Part shown: positions 1 through 5,754 of the stretch, in pieces
Position numbering within the stretch: the first letter of the stretch is position 1
How the letters are laid out: each line of letters opens with the position of its first letter
Source of the DNA: CAZGXQ01 sp964530195
GTDB taxonomy: Bacteria > Patescibacteriota > Minisyncoccia > Minisyncoccales > GBS-2
Direction: 5' to 3'
DNA: 5,754 nt
Assembly: GCA_964530195.1 (NCBI GenBank)
Contig: CAZGXQ010000057.1
Location: forward strand, 1-5,754
Notes under the pieces: generated by a model
Told to the model about the DNA's origin: nothing
What the model saw: the letters and a program-made list of their open reading frames with translations, nothing else
Databases searched by the model: none
Position numbers and translations under genes: made by a program

Positions 1-1889
1 CTTTGGCTGCTTCTGGAGCTGCTGCAAACTATGCCTGGGCTAACAGACAAATGATTACTCATTTTGTGAGAAAAGCTTGGAAAAATGTTTTGGGAGACCG
101 AGGAGGAAAATTAAGTTTGCTTTATGATGTTGCCCACAATATTATTAAAATTGAAAAATACAACATTGATGGTAAAGAAAAAGAAGTTGCAGTTCACAGG
201 AAAGGAGCAACAAGGGCTTTTCCTCCAGGACATCCTGACATTCCAGAAAAGTACAGGCAGGTTGGACAACCTGTAATCATTCCAGGATCTATGGGAACTG
301 CTTCATATGTTTTAGTTGGAACAAAAGAAGGAGAAGAGGCATTCTATTCTACTTGTTTTACAGGAGATACAAAAATTCTTACAGATAAGGGCATTTTCAC
401 CTTTGTTGAAATTTATAAAAAAATTTTGGAAAACAATGAAAAATTTTTGGTTCCCTCGCTCAATAGGGAAACTTATCAAATTGAGTGGAAGCCCATCGTG
501 AGAATAATGAAAAGGAAAGCTCCAACGATCGAAATTTCAGTTTCTCAGACAGGAAGATCCAGGTTAAACATTTTAAAACTGACACCTAATCACAAGTTTA
601 TTACTCTTTCTGAGGCAGGGCTTATTGAGAAAGAAATAGAGAAAATTATAAAAGATGAGCAAATGGTTTTACTTTTAGATAACTTACCGGCTCCCTATTA
701 TCAGCTGGTTGATCCTCAATTAGCTTATCTCGTAGGGGCAATTATTACTGATGGTTCTGTATATTTGGGTAAAGGAGAAGATCCATATCCTTATCTGGGT
801 AGAAAAATAACTTTCACTCAACGCAAAGACCCTGAAAAGATGGAATTTATAAATTACGTTCAAACATGTTTCCAGAATGTCTTCAATACTCCTTTAAGGG
901 AATATAAAGCAAAGATAAGTCAAGAAAGAATTAGGGGAAGAGTAGTGAAAGGAGTAGCTACTGATTTTGTATGCACTCAGGCGCATCCAATTTTGGAGAT
1001 TGCTTCGATTAAGGAAAATTTAATTTCTTGGGTTTTAACTCTTCCTCAAGAAGCAACTTTGAATTTTTTGGCTGGAGTGATAGATGGTGACGGTACTTGG
1101 AATCCGATTCACAAGGTCATCAATATTTTCAATGGGAAGGAAAAAGAAACTGCAGCTATCGTTTTAGCCTGTTTAAAATTAGGCATTTTACCTTATGTAT
1201 CGAAACAAAGAGGAAATTGTTTTATTATTCAAATTTCAGAAAAAATTGAAGAAATTACAAAGTATACCAAAAGGGTAAAGGCTTCAGCTCACTTAAGGAA
1301 GTATGGTACAAAGTTATTCAGCGTAAGACAATTATTCAATGGGATTCCAAATTTAGCATGGCCATTTTTGCAAAAATATAAAAGAAATAATCTAATTTCT
1401 AAAGAGATTCTTGAAAAATTCCTTCTAAAAGAGAAGCAAGAAATAGCCCGAAGGTTTAAAATTAAAAGAGAGAGATATTTCCAAATATTGGAAAGAATAA
1501 GGAAAATAGTTAATGCTCCGTTTAGGATGCAAAGAGTGAAAAAAGTCAAAGAGAGAAAGATAGAAGAAGTTTTCAACATCACCGTTCAAGACAATCATAA
1601 TTACGTGGTTTTGACTGATTTATTTATGCCAATAATAGTAGCAAATTGTCACGGTGCAGGTCGCACTATGTCAAGGCATGCAGCAATTAGAAGCCTTTCT
1701 GGAAGAGAAATTGTTAATCAATTGGAGAAAAAAGGAATTATTGTTAAATGTTATTCATTAAAAGGAATTGCTGAAGAAGCTCCTCAAGCTTACAAAAATG
1801 TTGACGAAGTTGTTGAAGTTGTTCACAAGACTGGTTTGTCAAAAAAGGTCGTAAAATTAATACCTTTAGCAGTAATTAAAGGAGAATGA
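1..1889 (+). CDS. rtcB: RtcB RNA ligase, 5'-partial, interrupted by an intein
   Basis: RtcB joins RNA 2',3'-cyclic phosphate or 3'-phosphate ends to 5'-OH ends, using GTP and Mn2+, in tRNA splicing or RNA repair. The reading frame is open at the left edge (first full codon at base 3, which is not a real start), so roughly 280 N-terminal residues are missing compared with the usual ~480. Numbering from base 3, visible ligase motifs are ANYAWANRQ (8-16), HRKGATRAFPPG (65-76), GSMGTASYVLVG (95-106), then after the intein CHGAGRTMSRHAA (549-561) and DEVVEVVHKTG (601-611). His550 corresponds to the family's metal-binding His of HGAGR. His608 corresponds to the His that becomes guanylylated. The C-terminus VIKGE fits the conserved terminal Lys-Gly. 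The catalytic Cys/Asp motif should lie upstream of the window. The style resembles the archaeal/CPR RtcB branch. The ligase can only be active after the intein is removed. It ends in TGA overlapping the next ATG. Confidence 0.96.
   Translation, partial: LAASGAAANYAWANRQMITHFVRKAWKNVLGDRGGKLSLLYDVAHNIIKIEKYNIDGKEKEVAVHRKGATRAFPPGHPDIPEKYRQVGQPVIIPGSMGTASYVLVGTKEGEEAFYSTCFTGDTKILTDKGIFTFVEIYKKILENNEKFLVPSLNRETYQIEWKPIVRIMKRKAPTIEISVSQTGRSRLNILKLTPNHKFITLSEAGLIEKEIEKIIKDEQMVLLLDNLPAPYYQLVDPQLAYLVGAIITDGSVYLGKGEDPYPYLGRKITFTQRKDPEKMEFINYVQTCFQNVFNTPLREYKAKISQERIRGRVVKGVATDFVCTQAHPILEIASIKENLISWVLTLPQEATLNFLAGVIDGDGTWNPIHKVINIFNGKEKETAAIVLACLKLGILPYVSKQRGNCFIIQISEKIEEITKYTKRVKASAHLRKYGTKLFSVRQLFNGIPNLAWPFLQKYKRNNLISKEILEKFLLKEKQEIARRFKIKRERYFQILERIRKIVNAPFRMQRVKKVKERKIEEVFNITVQDNHNYVVLTDLFMPIIVANCHGAGRTMSRHAAIRSLSGREIVNQLEKKGIIVKCYSLKGIAEEAPQAYKNVDEVVEVVHKTGLSKKVVKLIPLAVIKGE
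354..1646 (+). mobile_element. In-frame intein with LAGLIDADG homing endonuclease, inserted in RtcB
   Basis: This 431-codon segment (residues 118-548 counted from base 3) splits an otherwise continuous RtcB motif: ligase sequence ends ...FYST and resumes CHGAGR. Splicing signals are present. Block A starts with Cys118 (CFTGDTKI), block B is LTPNHKF with Thr194 and His197, block F is VFNITVQDNHNYVV (523-536), and the terminus is IIVAN (544-548), followed by Cys549 as the +1 nucleophile. This fits a class 1 Hint intein (Cys1, Asn-terminal, Cys+1). Between the Hint halves lies a two-motif LAGLIDADG endonuclease: LVGAIITDG (243-251) and LAGVIDGDG (356-364), with both catalytic-position Asp residues (250, 363), plus an intein block H-like LACLKLGI (388-395). 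A basic segment (about 426-515) may contact DNA. Such elements excise as protein and home into intein-free alleles. The penultimate residue is Ala547 instead of the usual His. The frame is intact with no stop, so it is probably functional. Confidence 0.95.
1878..1889 (+). promoter_or_regulatory. ATGA stop-start overlap with a close GGAG, likely translational coupling
   Basis: The rtcB stop TGA (1887-1889) overlaps the ATG (1886-1888) of the surface-protein gene. The only Shine-Dalgarno-like sequence, GGAG at 1881-1884 within the final rtcB codons, leaves just one base before the ATG, closer than the normal 5-9. No other start codon precedes the hydrophobic signal sequence. Initiation is therefore more likely to come from ribosomes terminating on rtcB than from independent entry. 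The overlap is seen directly; coupling is inferred. Confidence 0.6.
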
Positions 1890-3481
1890 GAAAATTTTAT
1901 TTATTTTGTTTTCTCTTTGTTTTAGTTTTTGCTGCTTTTTCTTTTGTTTTTGGAATGATGGAAAATCGCCAAGGAATGGATAATCGACCAGGAACAGGTA
2001 GTTTTCAAGAATGGGAAAGAGGTGATGAGAGAAGAGAAATGGTCGATATCCTTTCTCAGTTACCCATTCCTCATATCTCGTTATCTCATGGAGAGAAGGT
2101 TTTTGGTCAAAGAAAAATTAAAATTCAAATTCCAGAATTTCCAAGATTAGAGATTGATAGAGTTGAAATTTATTTAAGACAACCCACTTCATTAACTGAA
2201 TTCTATGTTGGAACAGCTCACAAGGAAGATGGGGTGTTTGAGTTCGATTTAAATTCAGAACAATTTCCAAATGGAAATTATTTTCTTTTTCTAAAGATTT
2301 TTAGTTCATTTGGAGAATATAAAAGCCCCGAACTTTTATTTGAAATTGATAATAAAAAGGAAGAAAGAGAAGAAGAAAAAGAAGAAATGGAAAAAATAAA
2401 AGAAGAAGTTGGCGCAAAATTGCATAGTTTAGAAGACACTGAAAAAAGAGGGGAGAAAGTTATTGAAGAAATAAAGTCTGAAATTGAAAAGGTAATAGTC
2501 GAGACAATTCCAGAAGGAATGATTGAAAAAATACCGAAAGAGAAAGAGGAGGTTTTAGAAAAAATAAAAGAAGAAATTGAGCCAAAGATAAAAGAAATAA
2601 AAGAAAAAACGGAGAAAGAAATTATAACCCCCGAAACTAAAATTCCTGAAGTTAAAAGAGAAAAAGAAGGTTTAAAGAAAGAAATAATAGAAAAAACTCT
2701 AGAGCCAATAGAAAAGAAAATAACTACCCTTTCTCCTGGAGAGCAAGAGAGAGTAGAAATAGCCAAAGCCGAAATTCAAAAGAAAATCGAAGAGATTTTA
2801 GAGAAAACCGAAATTAAATTTAAGGAAATTGCAAAAGAAAAAAAAGAAATTTATCCAGAAGCCTTTAAAGATTCTGATCAAGATGGTCTTTCAGATTGGC
2901 AAGAGGTAATTTTTGGAACTAACCTCCTAAACCCCGATACAGATGGCGATGGGTATCTGGATGGAATTGAATATAAATTAGGATTTGATCCAAAAAAACC
3001 AGGACCAGCAGATAAAATTTTGTGGCAAGATCCAAGAGAAAAAGGAAAGGTAGGAGAAAGAGTAGCAATTGAGAAAGTAGAAATAGTAAATAAAAAATTA
3101 AAAATTACTGGTCGAGGGATTCCCAATAGCTTTGTGACAATTTATATTTTTTCAAAGCCGATTATTGCCTTAGCTAAAGTAAATGAAAATGGATATTTTG
3201 AATATGTGTTAGATAAAGAATTGTCAGACGGAACCCATACAGTTTATGTTGCTTTAACAAATAACAGAGGAGAAATTGAAGAAAAGAGTGCACCTTTTAC
3301 CTTTGTTCAAAGCCAAGGAAAAGTATTAAGAATTGCAGAATTTCCAGCAGCTAAAGTAGTTCCTCCACCTTCTGAGGCTTTGAGGAAGAGCTTTTTAATT
3401 TTAGTTTTAGGATTAATTACCTTTTCTTTAGGATTTGGCTTTTTTGTAATAGGTTTAGCAATTCAAAGGAAGAGATCTTAA
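1886..3481 (+). CDS. Membrane-anchored surface protein with TSP3 calcium repeat and E/K-rich stalk
   Basis: A predicted extracytoplasmic protein of 531 residues; I do not recognise a named family for the whole. Residues 1-23 (MRKFYLFCFLF...) are a signal peptide or N-terminal TM; Cys8 is inside the hydrophobic core and is not a lipobox. Residues about 62-155 look like an Ig-like beta domain, ending in the pattern FPNGNYFLFLKIFSSFG. Residues about 156-322 are almost wholly Glu, Lys and Ile with scattered Pro, giving a long charged helical or coiled-coil stalk. Residues 329-362 hold TSP3-type calcium motifs: DSDQDGLSD (329-337), then DTDGDGYLD (351-359), with Asp spaced as ligands. Residues about 394-474 form a second Ig-like domain (ITGRGIPNSFVTIYIF, then LSDGTHTVYVALTNN). 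Residues about 502-526 are a C-terminal TM followed by the basic tail QRKRS, a stop-transfer signal that places most of the chain outside. TSP3-containing proteins of this style are common in Parcubacteria. A structural, adhesive or cell-wall-spanning role is inference. The histidine kinase gene follows 16 bases later. Confidence 0.85.
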   Translation: MRKFYLFCFLFVLVFAAFSFVFGMMENRQGMDNRPGTGSFQEWERGDERREMVDILSQLPIPHISLSHGEKVFGQRKIKIQIPEFPRLEIDRVEIYLRQPTSLTEFYVGTAHKEDGVFEFDLNSEQFPNGNYFLFLKIFSSFGEYKSPELLFEIDNKKEEREEEKEEMEKIKEEVGAKLHSLEDTEKRGEKVIEEIKSEIEKVIVETIPEGMIEKIPKEKEEVLEKIKEEIEPKIKEIKEKTEKEIITPETKIPEVKREKEGLKKEIIEKTLEPIEKKITTLSPGEQERVEIAKAEIQKKIEEILEKTEIKFKEIAKEKKEIYPEAFKDSDQDGLSDWQEVIFGTNLLNPDTDGDGYLDGIEYKLGFDPKKPGPADKILWQDPREKGKVGERVAIEKVEIVNKKLKITGRGIPNSFVTIYIFSKPIIALAKVNENGYFEYVLDKELSDGTHTVYVALTNNRGEIEEKSAPFTFVQSQGKVLRIAEFPAAKVVPPPSEALRKSFLILVLGLITFSLGFGFFVIGLAIQRKRS

Positions 3482-3497
3482 AAAAATAAATTGAAAA

Positions 3498-4838
3498 ATG
3501 AAATTTTTTCGGGAGATTTTTTCCTTTATTAAAACTTATCCTGGAATTTTGTATTCTTTCTTTTTGATTTTGTTTTTACCGCTTTTTTTATATTTTTCTG
3601 TTTTTTATATTAGTTCAAAATTTCAAAAAAGCGTTGACTCAGTACTTCAAACTGAAGCCCTCTTTTTAACTCAAGCACTCGCCACTTTTTCTCAAGATTT
3701 TATTTTCGAACCTGATATTTTGCAAGAGAAAATTTTTGAAATTCAAAAAGAGAATCCCAAGGTAAAGCAAATCAGAATTTTAAAAAAAGAAAATGAAGAT
3801 TTTAAAATTTTAGCCTCTGGAAAAAAAGAAGAAGTGGGAGCGATTTTACAAGATCCGGGAGTAATTTTAAGTTGGTCTCAAAATCAAAGCATTGCAACTC
3901 TTTTTTCTGATCCAGAAACTAATGAACGACTATGGAAGGTAGTGACCCCAATTGGGAGGGAAAAGAAAATAGGATTAGTTTCTCTTGCCCTTTCTCTAAA
4001 GGAAACTGATGAAGTAATTTCAGATATTGTGTTTAAAGCTTTTTTGTTAATTGTGGGTGGAATTGTTGCCTCCTTGGTTTTAATTTTTCAACATACCTCT
4101 TTGTTTGGATATGTTCAATTAGCTCAAAAATTGCAACAAATTGATAAAGCCAAAGATGAATTCATACGAATGGCAACTCATGAACTAGAAAGCCCAATTG
4201 TAAATATCAAAAACTATCTTTGGGAAATAAAAGAAAGGCTTCAAGGAAAAATTTCAGAAGAAGAAAAAGAATACTTAGAAAGAGCTGAAATTTCAGCAAA
4301 TAATTTATCTTTATTAGTTGAGGATATTTTGGAGGTTTCTAGGATTGAACAAGGAAGAATTGATTTCACACCTCAGTGGTTTGATCCTGCAAAAGAAATC
4401 AACCAAATCGTAATTGATTTTTTACCTAAAGCAAAAGAAAAAAACCTTTCTCTTTACTTTGAAAAACCAAAAGAAGAAGTGAATTTGTACCTCAATCCGC
4501 TTCGATTTAGAGAAATTATTTCTAATTTAGTGAGCAATGCTATAAAATATACTTTCCAAGGTTATGTTAAAATAGGGACAAAAGTTGATTTTTCTCAGAA
4601 AAGATATTATATTTTTGTGAAGGATACAGGTATTGGAATTTCGGCAGAGGCTCAACAAAAACTGTTTCAAAAATTCTTTAGAGAAAAAAAGAAGGAAACA
4701 GCAGAAATTCCAGGTACAGGTCTTGGACTTTGGATTTCAAAAGAACTTGCGAGAAAAATGGGAGGCGATGTTTTAGTTGAAAGCATTGAAGGGCAGGGAT
4801 CAAATTTTATTGTTTACTTTCCTCTTAAAGTGAAATGA
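3498..4838 (+). CDS. Two-TM sensor histidine kinase (HisKA + HATPase_c)
   Basis: A membrane sensor kinase of 446 residues that would autophosphorylate and pass phosphate to a response regulator. TM1 is about residues 17-39 and TM2 about 181-199. The ~140 residues between them (40-180) form an extracytoplasmic sensor, possibly PDC/Cache-like from the mixed helix-strand pattern (VKQIRILKKENEDFKILASG, then WKVVTPIG); that fold is inference. The HisKA H-box is FIRMATHELESPI with phospho-acceptor His228. The ATPase motifs are complete: N-box FREIISNLVSNAIKYT (337-352), G1 DTGIGIS (376-382), F-box LFQKFFRE (389-396), G2 GTGLGLWIS (406-414). There is no HAMP domain: only ~20 residues separate TM2 from the HisKA helix. 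The usual HELRTP is HELESP, with Glu at H+3 and Ser at H+4. No response regulator is encoded in the window, so it is an orphan here. Start: ATG 3498, 16 bases after the previous stop, preceded by an A-rich leader without Shine-Dalgarno. The ligand is unknown. Confidence 0.95.
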   Translation: MKFFREIFSFIKTYPGILYSFFLILFLPLFLYFSVFYISSKFQKSVDSVLQTEALFLTQALATFSQDFIFEPDILQEKIFEIQKENPKVKQIRILKKENEDFKILASGKKEEVGAILQDPGVILSWSQNQSIATLFSDPETNERLWKVVTPIGREKKIGLVSLALSLKETDEVISDIVFKAFLLIVGGIVASLVLIFQHTSLFGYVQLAQKLQQIDKAKDEFIRMATHELESPIVNIKNYLWEIKERLQGKISEEEKEYLERAEISANNLSLLVEDILEVSRIEQGRIDFTPQWFDPAKEINQIVIDFLPKAKEKNLSLYFEKPKEEVNLYLNPLRFREIISNLVSNAIKYTFQGYVKIGTKVDFSQKRYYIFVKDTGIGISAEAQQKLFQKFFREKKKETAEIPGTGLGLWISKELARKMGGDVLVESIEGQGSNFIVYFPLKVK

Positions 4839-4851
4839 GGGAACATTTTTT
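4818..4851 (+). terminator. Weak terminator-like hairpin at the end of the kinase gene
   Basis: TTTCCTC (4818-4824) can pair with GAGGGAA (4837-4843) as a 7-bp stem with one G-U pair and a 12-base loop containing most of the last kinase codons. Two bases later comes a run of six T (4846-4851). The geometry is that of an intrinsic terminator, but the stem has only three G-C pairs and the loop is large, so it would be inefficient and might only reduce read-through into the downstream genes. In such an AT-rich sequence a chance match is quite possible. Confidence 0.3.
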
Positions 4852-4871
4852 AAATTTTGATTTTAATTTTC

Positions 4872-5045
4872 ATGACTTTGGATTTGAAATTGCCAAAATC
4901 CATCAGGAAGTTTATTCGGAAGGAAAAAGCGAGAATTCGCAGGGAAGTTTTAGATTTGAAAGAGCAAGAAAGGTTGATAAAAGAACTTTATCAAAAATTT
5001 TTGAAACAAAATGAAAATAAGAGAAATTTTCAAACTAGCAATTGA
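4872..5045 (+). CDS. Small basic helical protein of unknown function
   Basis: A 57-residue frame from ATG 4872 (MTLDLKLPKSIRKF...) ending in TGA at 5043-5045. Residues about 8-45 are rich in Lys, Arg, Glu and Leu with heptad-like spacing (IRKFIRKEKARIRREVL, then LIKELYQKFL), predicting one amphipathic helix or short coiled coil with a strong positive charge. There is no signal peptide, TM or metal motif, and I do not recognise a family. It is supported as a gene by same-strand position, protein-like composition and a tight overlap with the Nif3 gene. An upstream in-frame TTG (4857) would add MILIF but is a weaker choice; neither start has a Shine-Dalgarno. It could bind nucleic acid or serve mainly as a leader for the next gene; both are guesses. 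Confidence 0.55.
   Translation: MTLDLKLPKSIRKFIRKEKARIRREVLDLKEQERLIKELYQKFLKQNENKRNFQTSN
5011..5045 (+). promoter_or_regulatory. 35-base overlap of the small gene and the Nif3 gene
   Basis: The Nif3 ATG (5011) lies 32 bases before the small gene's TGA (5043-5045), in another frame. The preceding bases (TTGAAACAAA) contain no Shine-Dalgarno-like purine block. Translation of the small frame would carry ribosomes over the Nif3 start, so its level may set Nif3 expression. The overlap is read directly; the regulatory meaning is inferred. Confidence 0.5.
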
Positions 5046-5754
5046 AATGGGAATTGAGGCAGACTTTAGAGGAAAAGATGGAGTAATGAAAATTTTAGAG
5101 AGAAAAAGAAAAAAATATGAAAGGCTTTCTCCAAAAGAGAAAGAAATTTTTGATCTGGAAGCACTAGAAAATCCTTATTTGGATTCTCGAATTTACAACA
5201 TCGCAGAGGACAAAGAAATAAAAAAAGTTTTAGCAGGAATCCATATTGAAGTAGAAGAGCTTTTGTTAGCAAAGGAACTGGGAGATATTGACTTAGTAAT
5301 TGCCCATCATCCAATGGGAAAGGGTTTGGCGAATTTAGCAGATGTTATGGAATTGCAATGCGATATTTTGAATTATTATGGAGTCCCAATAAACATTGCT
5401 GAAGGTTTAATGAAAGAGAGAATCGAAGAAGTTGCGAGAGGGGTCCATGCATTAATTCATCAAAAAACAGTCGATGCAGCAAAACTTTTAAAGATAAATT
5501 TAATGAATGTTCACACCCCCTGCGATAACTTAGTTGCAAAATTTTTAAAAGATTTAATCGAAAGAAAAAAACCAGAAAGGCTCGGAGATTTATTAGATTT
5601 ACTTTTAGAAATTCCAGAATACAAAGAAGCAGCAAAAATTGGAGCAGGACCGAAAATCACTGTTGGTTCTCCAGAAAACAGATGCGGAAAGATTGCTTTA
5701 ACTGAAGTTACAGGAGGAACCGAAGGCTCTCCAAAGCTTTACGAAAAAATGGCA
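5011..5754 (+). CDS. Nif3/DUF34 family dinuclear metal protein, 3'-partial
   Basis: The frame opens at ATG 5011 (MKIREIFKLAIEMGIEADFRG) and stays open for 248 codons to the right edge. Members of this subgroup are usually somewhat over 300 residues, so the C-terminal part with the last metal ligands is missing. Metal-site motifs are IAHHPMGKG (97-105, His99 and His100) and NVHTPCDN (166-173, His168 and Asp172). Other conserved segments are GVPINIAEGLMKERI (124-138), IGAGPKITVGSPE (210-222) and CGKIALTEVTGGTEGS (225-240). The family is often annotated NGG1p-interacting factor 3 or, wrongly in many cases, GTP cyclohydrolase I type 2. The fold binds two metal ions and the physiological reaction is not settled. 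ATG 5011 is preferred over ATG 5047 because the intervening KIREIFKLAIEMG segment is typical of this subgroup's N-terminus. It begins inside the preceding small gene (35-base overlap) without a Shine-Dalgarno, suggesting coupled translation. Confidence 0.92.
   Translation, partial: MKIREIFKLAIEMGIEADFRGKDGVMKILERKRKKYERLSPKEKEIFDLEALENPYLDSRIYNIAEDKEIKKVLAGIHIEVEELLLAKELGDIDLVIAHHPMGKGLANLADVMELQCDILNYYGVPINIAEGLMKERIEEVARGVHALIHQKTVDAAKLLKINLMNVHTPCDNLVAKFLKDLIERKKPERLGDLLDLLLEIPEYKEAAKIGAGPKITVGSPENRCGKIALTEVTGGTEGSPKLYEKMA

Noticed and set aside
3..5. TTG as the start codon of rtcB
   Set aside because: The sequence around it is internal RtcB (the AAANYAWANRQ region), so the gene simply enters from the left edge.
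316..501. 61-codon frame on the + strand in another frame
   Set aside because: It lies inside rtcB and the intein N-terminus, which are clearly coding in their own frame.
1289..1582. 97-codon open frame on the minus strand
   Set aside because: It lies wholly inside the intein with low-complexity hydrophobic composition and no recognisable motif.
1907..1909. Cys8 of the surface protein as a lipoprotein anchor
   Set aside because: It lies in the middle of the hydrophobic stretch without the small-residue pattern of a lipobox; the C-terminal TM already provides an anchor.
2278..2766. 162-codon open frame on the minus strand
   Set aside because: It is the complement of the purine-rich stalk; its Ser/Phe/Ile-rich product is an artefact of GAA/AAA/ATA codons on the other strand.
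2878..3126. 82-codon open frame on the minus strand
   Set aside because: It is antisense to the TSP3 region and has no motif or start signal.
4857..4871. TTG start extending the small protein by five residues
   Set aside because: ATG 4872 is a stronger codon and the added MILIF shows no helix continuity or ribosome site; it cannot be excluded.
5047..5049. ATG just after the small gene's stop as the Nif3 start
   Set aside because: It would remove the KIREIFKLAIE segment typical of the N-terminus in this Nif3 subgroup.
5066..5635. Two minus-strand open frames (5066-5314 and 5345-5635)
   Set aside because: Both are antisense to the well-supported Nif3 coding frame, with Leu/Phe-rich shadow composition.
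1..5754. UGA recoded as glycine (code 25)
   Set aside because: UGA falls at natural ends of rtcB (after VIKGE), the kinase (after FPLKVK) and the small gene, and is absent in frame elsewhere.

Overview
The window is a compact, strongly AT-rich bacterial-type segment in which every credible gene lies on the + strand with little or no intergenic space. The surface protein with a thrombospondin type-3 (TSP3) calcium repeat, the tight packing, the scarcity of Shine-Dalgarno sites and an archaeal-like RtcB carrying an intein together suggest a Candidate Phyla Radiation (Patescibacteria) genome, most likely Parcubacteria-like. UGA is used as a stop at the ends of three genes, which argues against the UGA=Gly code of Gracilibacteria/Absconditabacteria. 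This placement is inferred from gene style, not from a phylogenetic marker.

Layout, left to right. (1) Bases 1-1889 are the 3' part of rtcB, the RNA 3'-phosphate/5'-OH ligase. It is interrupted at 354-1646 by a 431-residue in-frame intein with a LAGLIDADG homing endonuclease; about 197 ligase residues are visible and the 5' part lies outside. (2) 1886-3481 encodes a 531-residue envelope protein: signal peptide, Ig-like domain, long Glu/Lys-rich helical stalk, TSP3 calcium motif, second Ig-like domain, C-terminal membrane anchor. It overlaps rtcB by ATGA. (3) 3498-4838 encodes a two-TM sensor histidine kinase with a complete catalytic core but no HAMP domain and no response regulator nearby. 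(4) About 4872-5045 encodes a small basic helical protein of unknown function. (5) 5011 to the window end is a Nif3/DUF34 family metal-binding protein, open at the 3' edge and overlapping the small gene by 35 bases.

The spacing (4-base overlap, 16-base gap, about 33-base gap, 35-base overlap) looks like one transcription unit, perhaps with a weak terminator-like hairpin at 4818-4851 splitting it after the kinase. A functional link is plausible only between the surface protein and the kinase (envelope structure plus envelope sensing). RtcB and Nif3 look like housekeeping genes sharing the transcript. The clearest unusual element is the RtcB intein: it sits directly before the metal-binding HGAGR motif and lacks the usual penultimate His. 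I found no tRNA, rRNA, CRISPR array, insertion sequence or defence system, and no non-coding stretch above about 35 bases.
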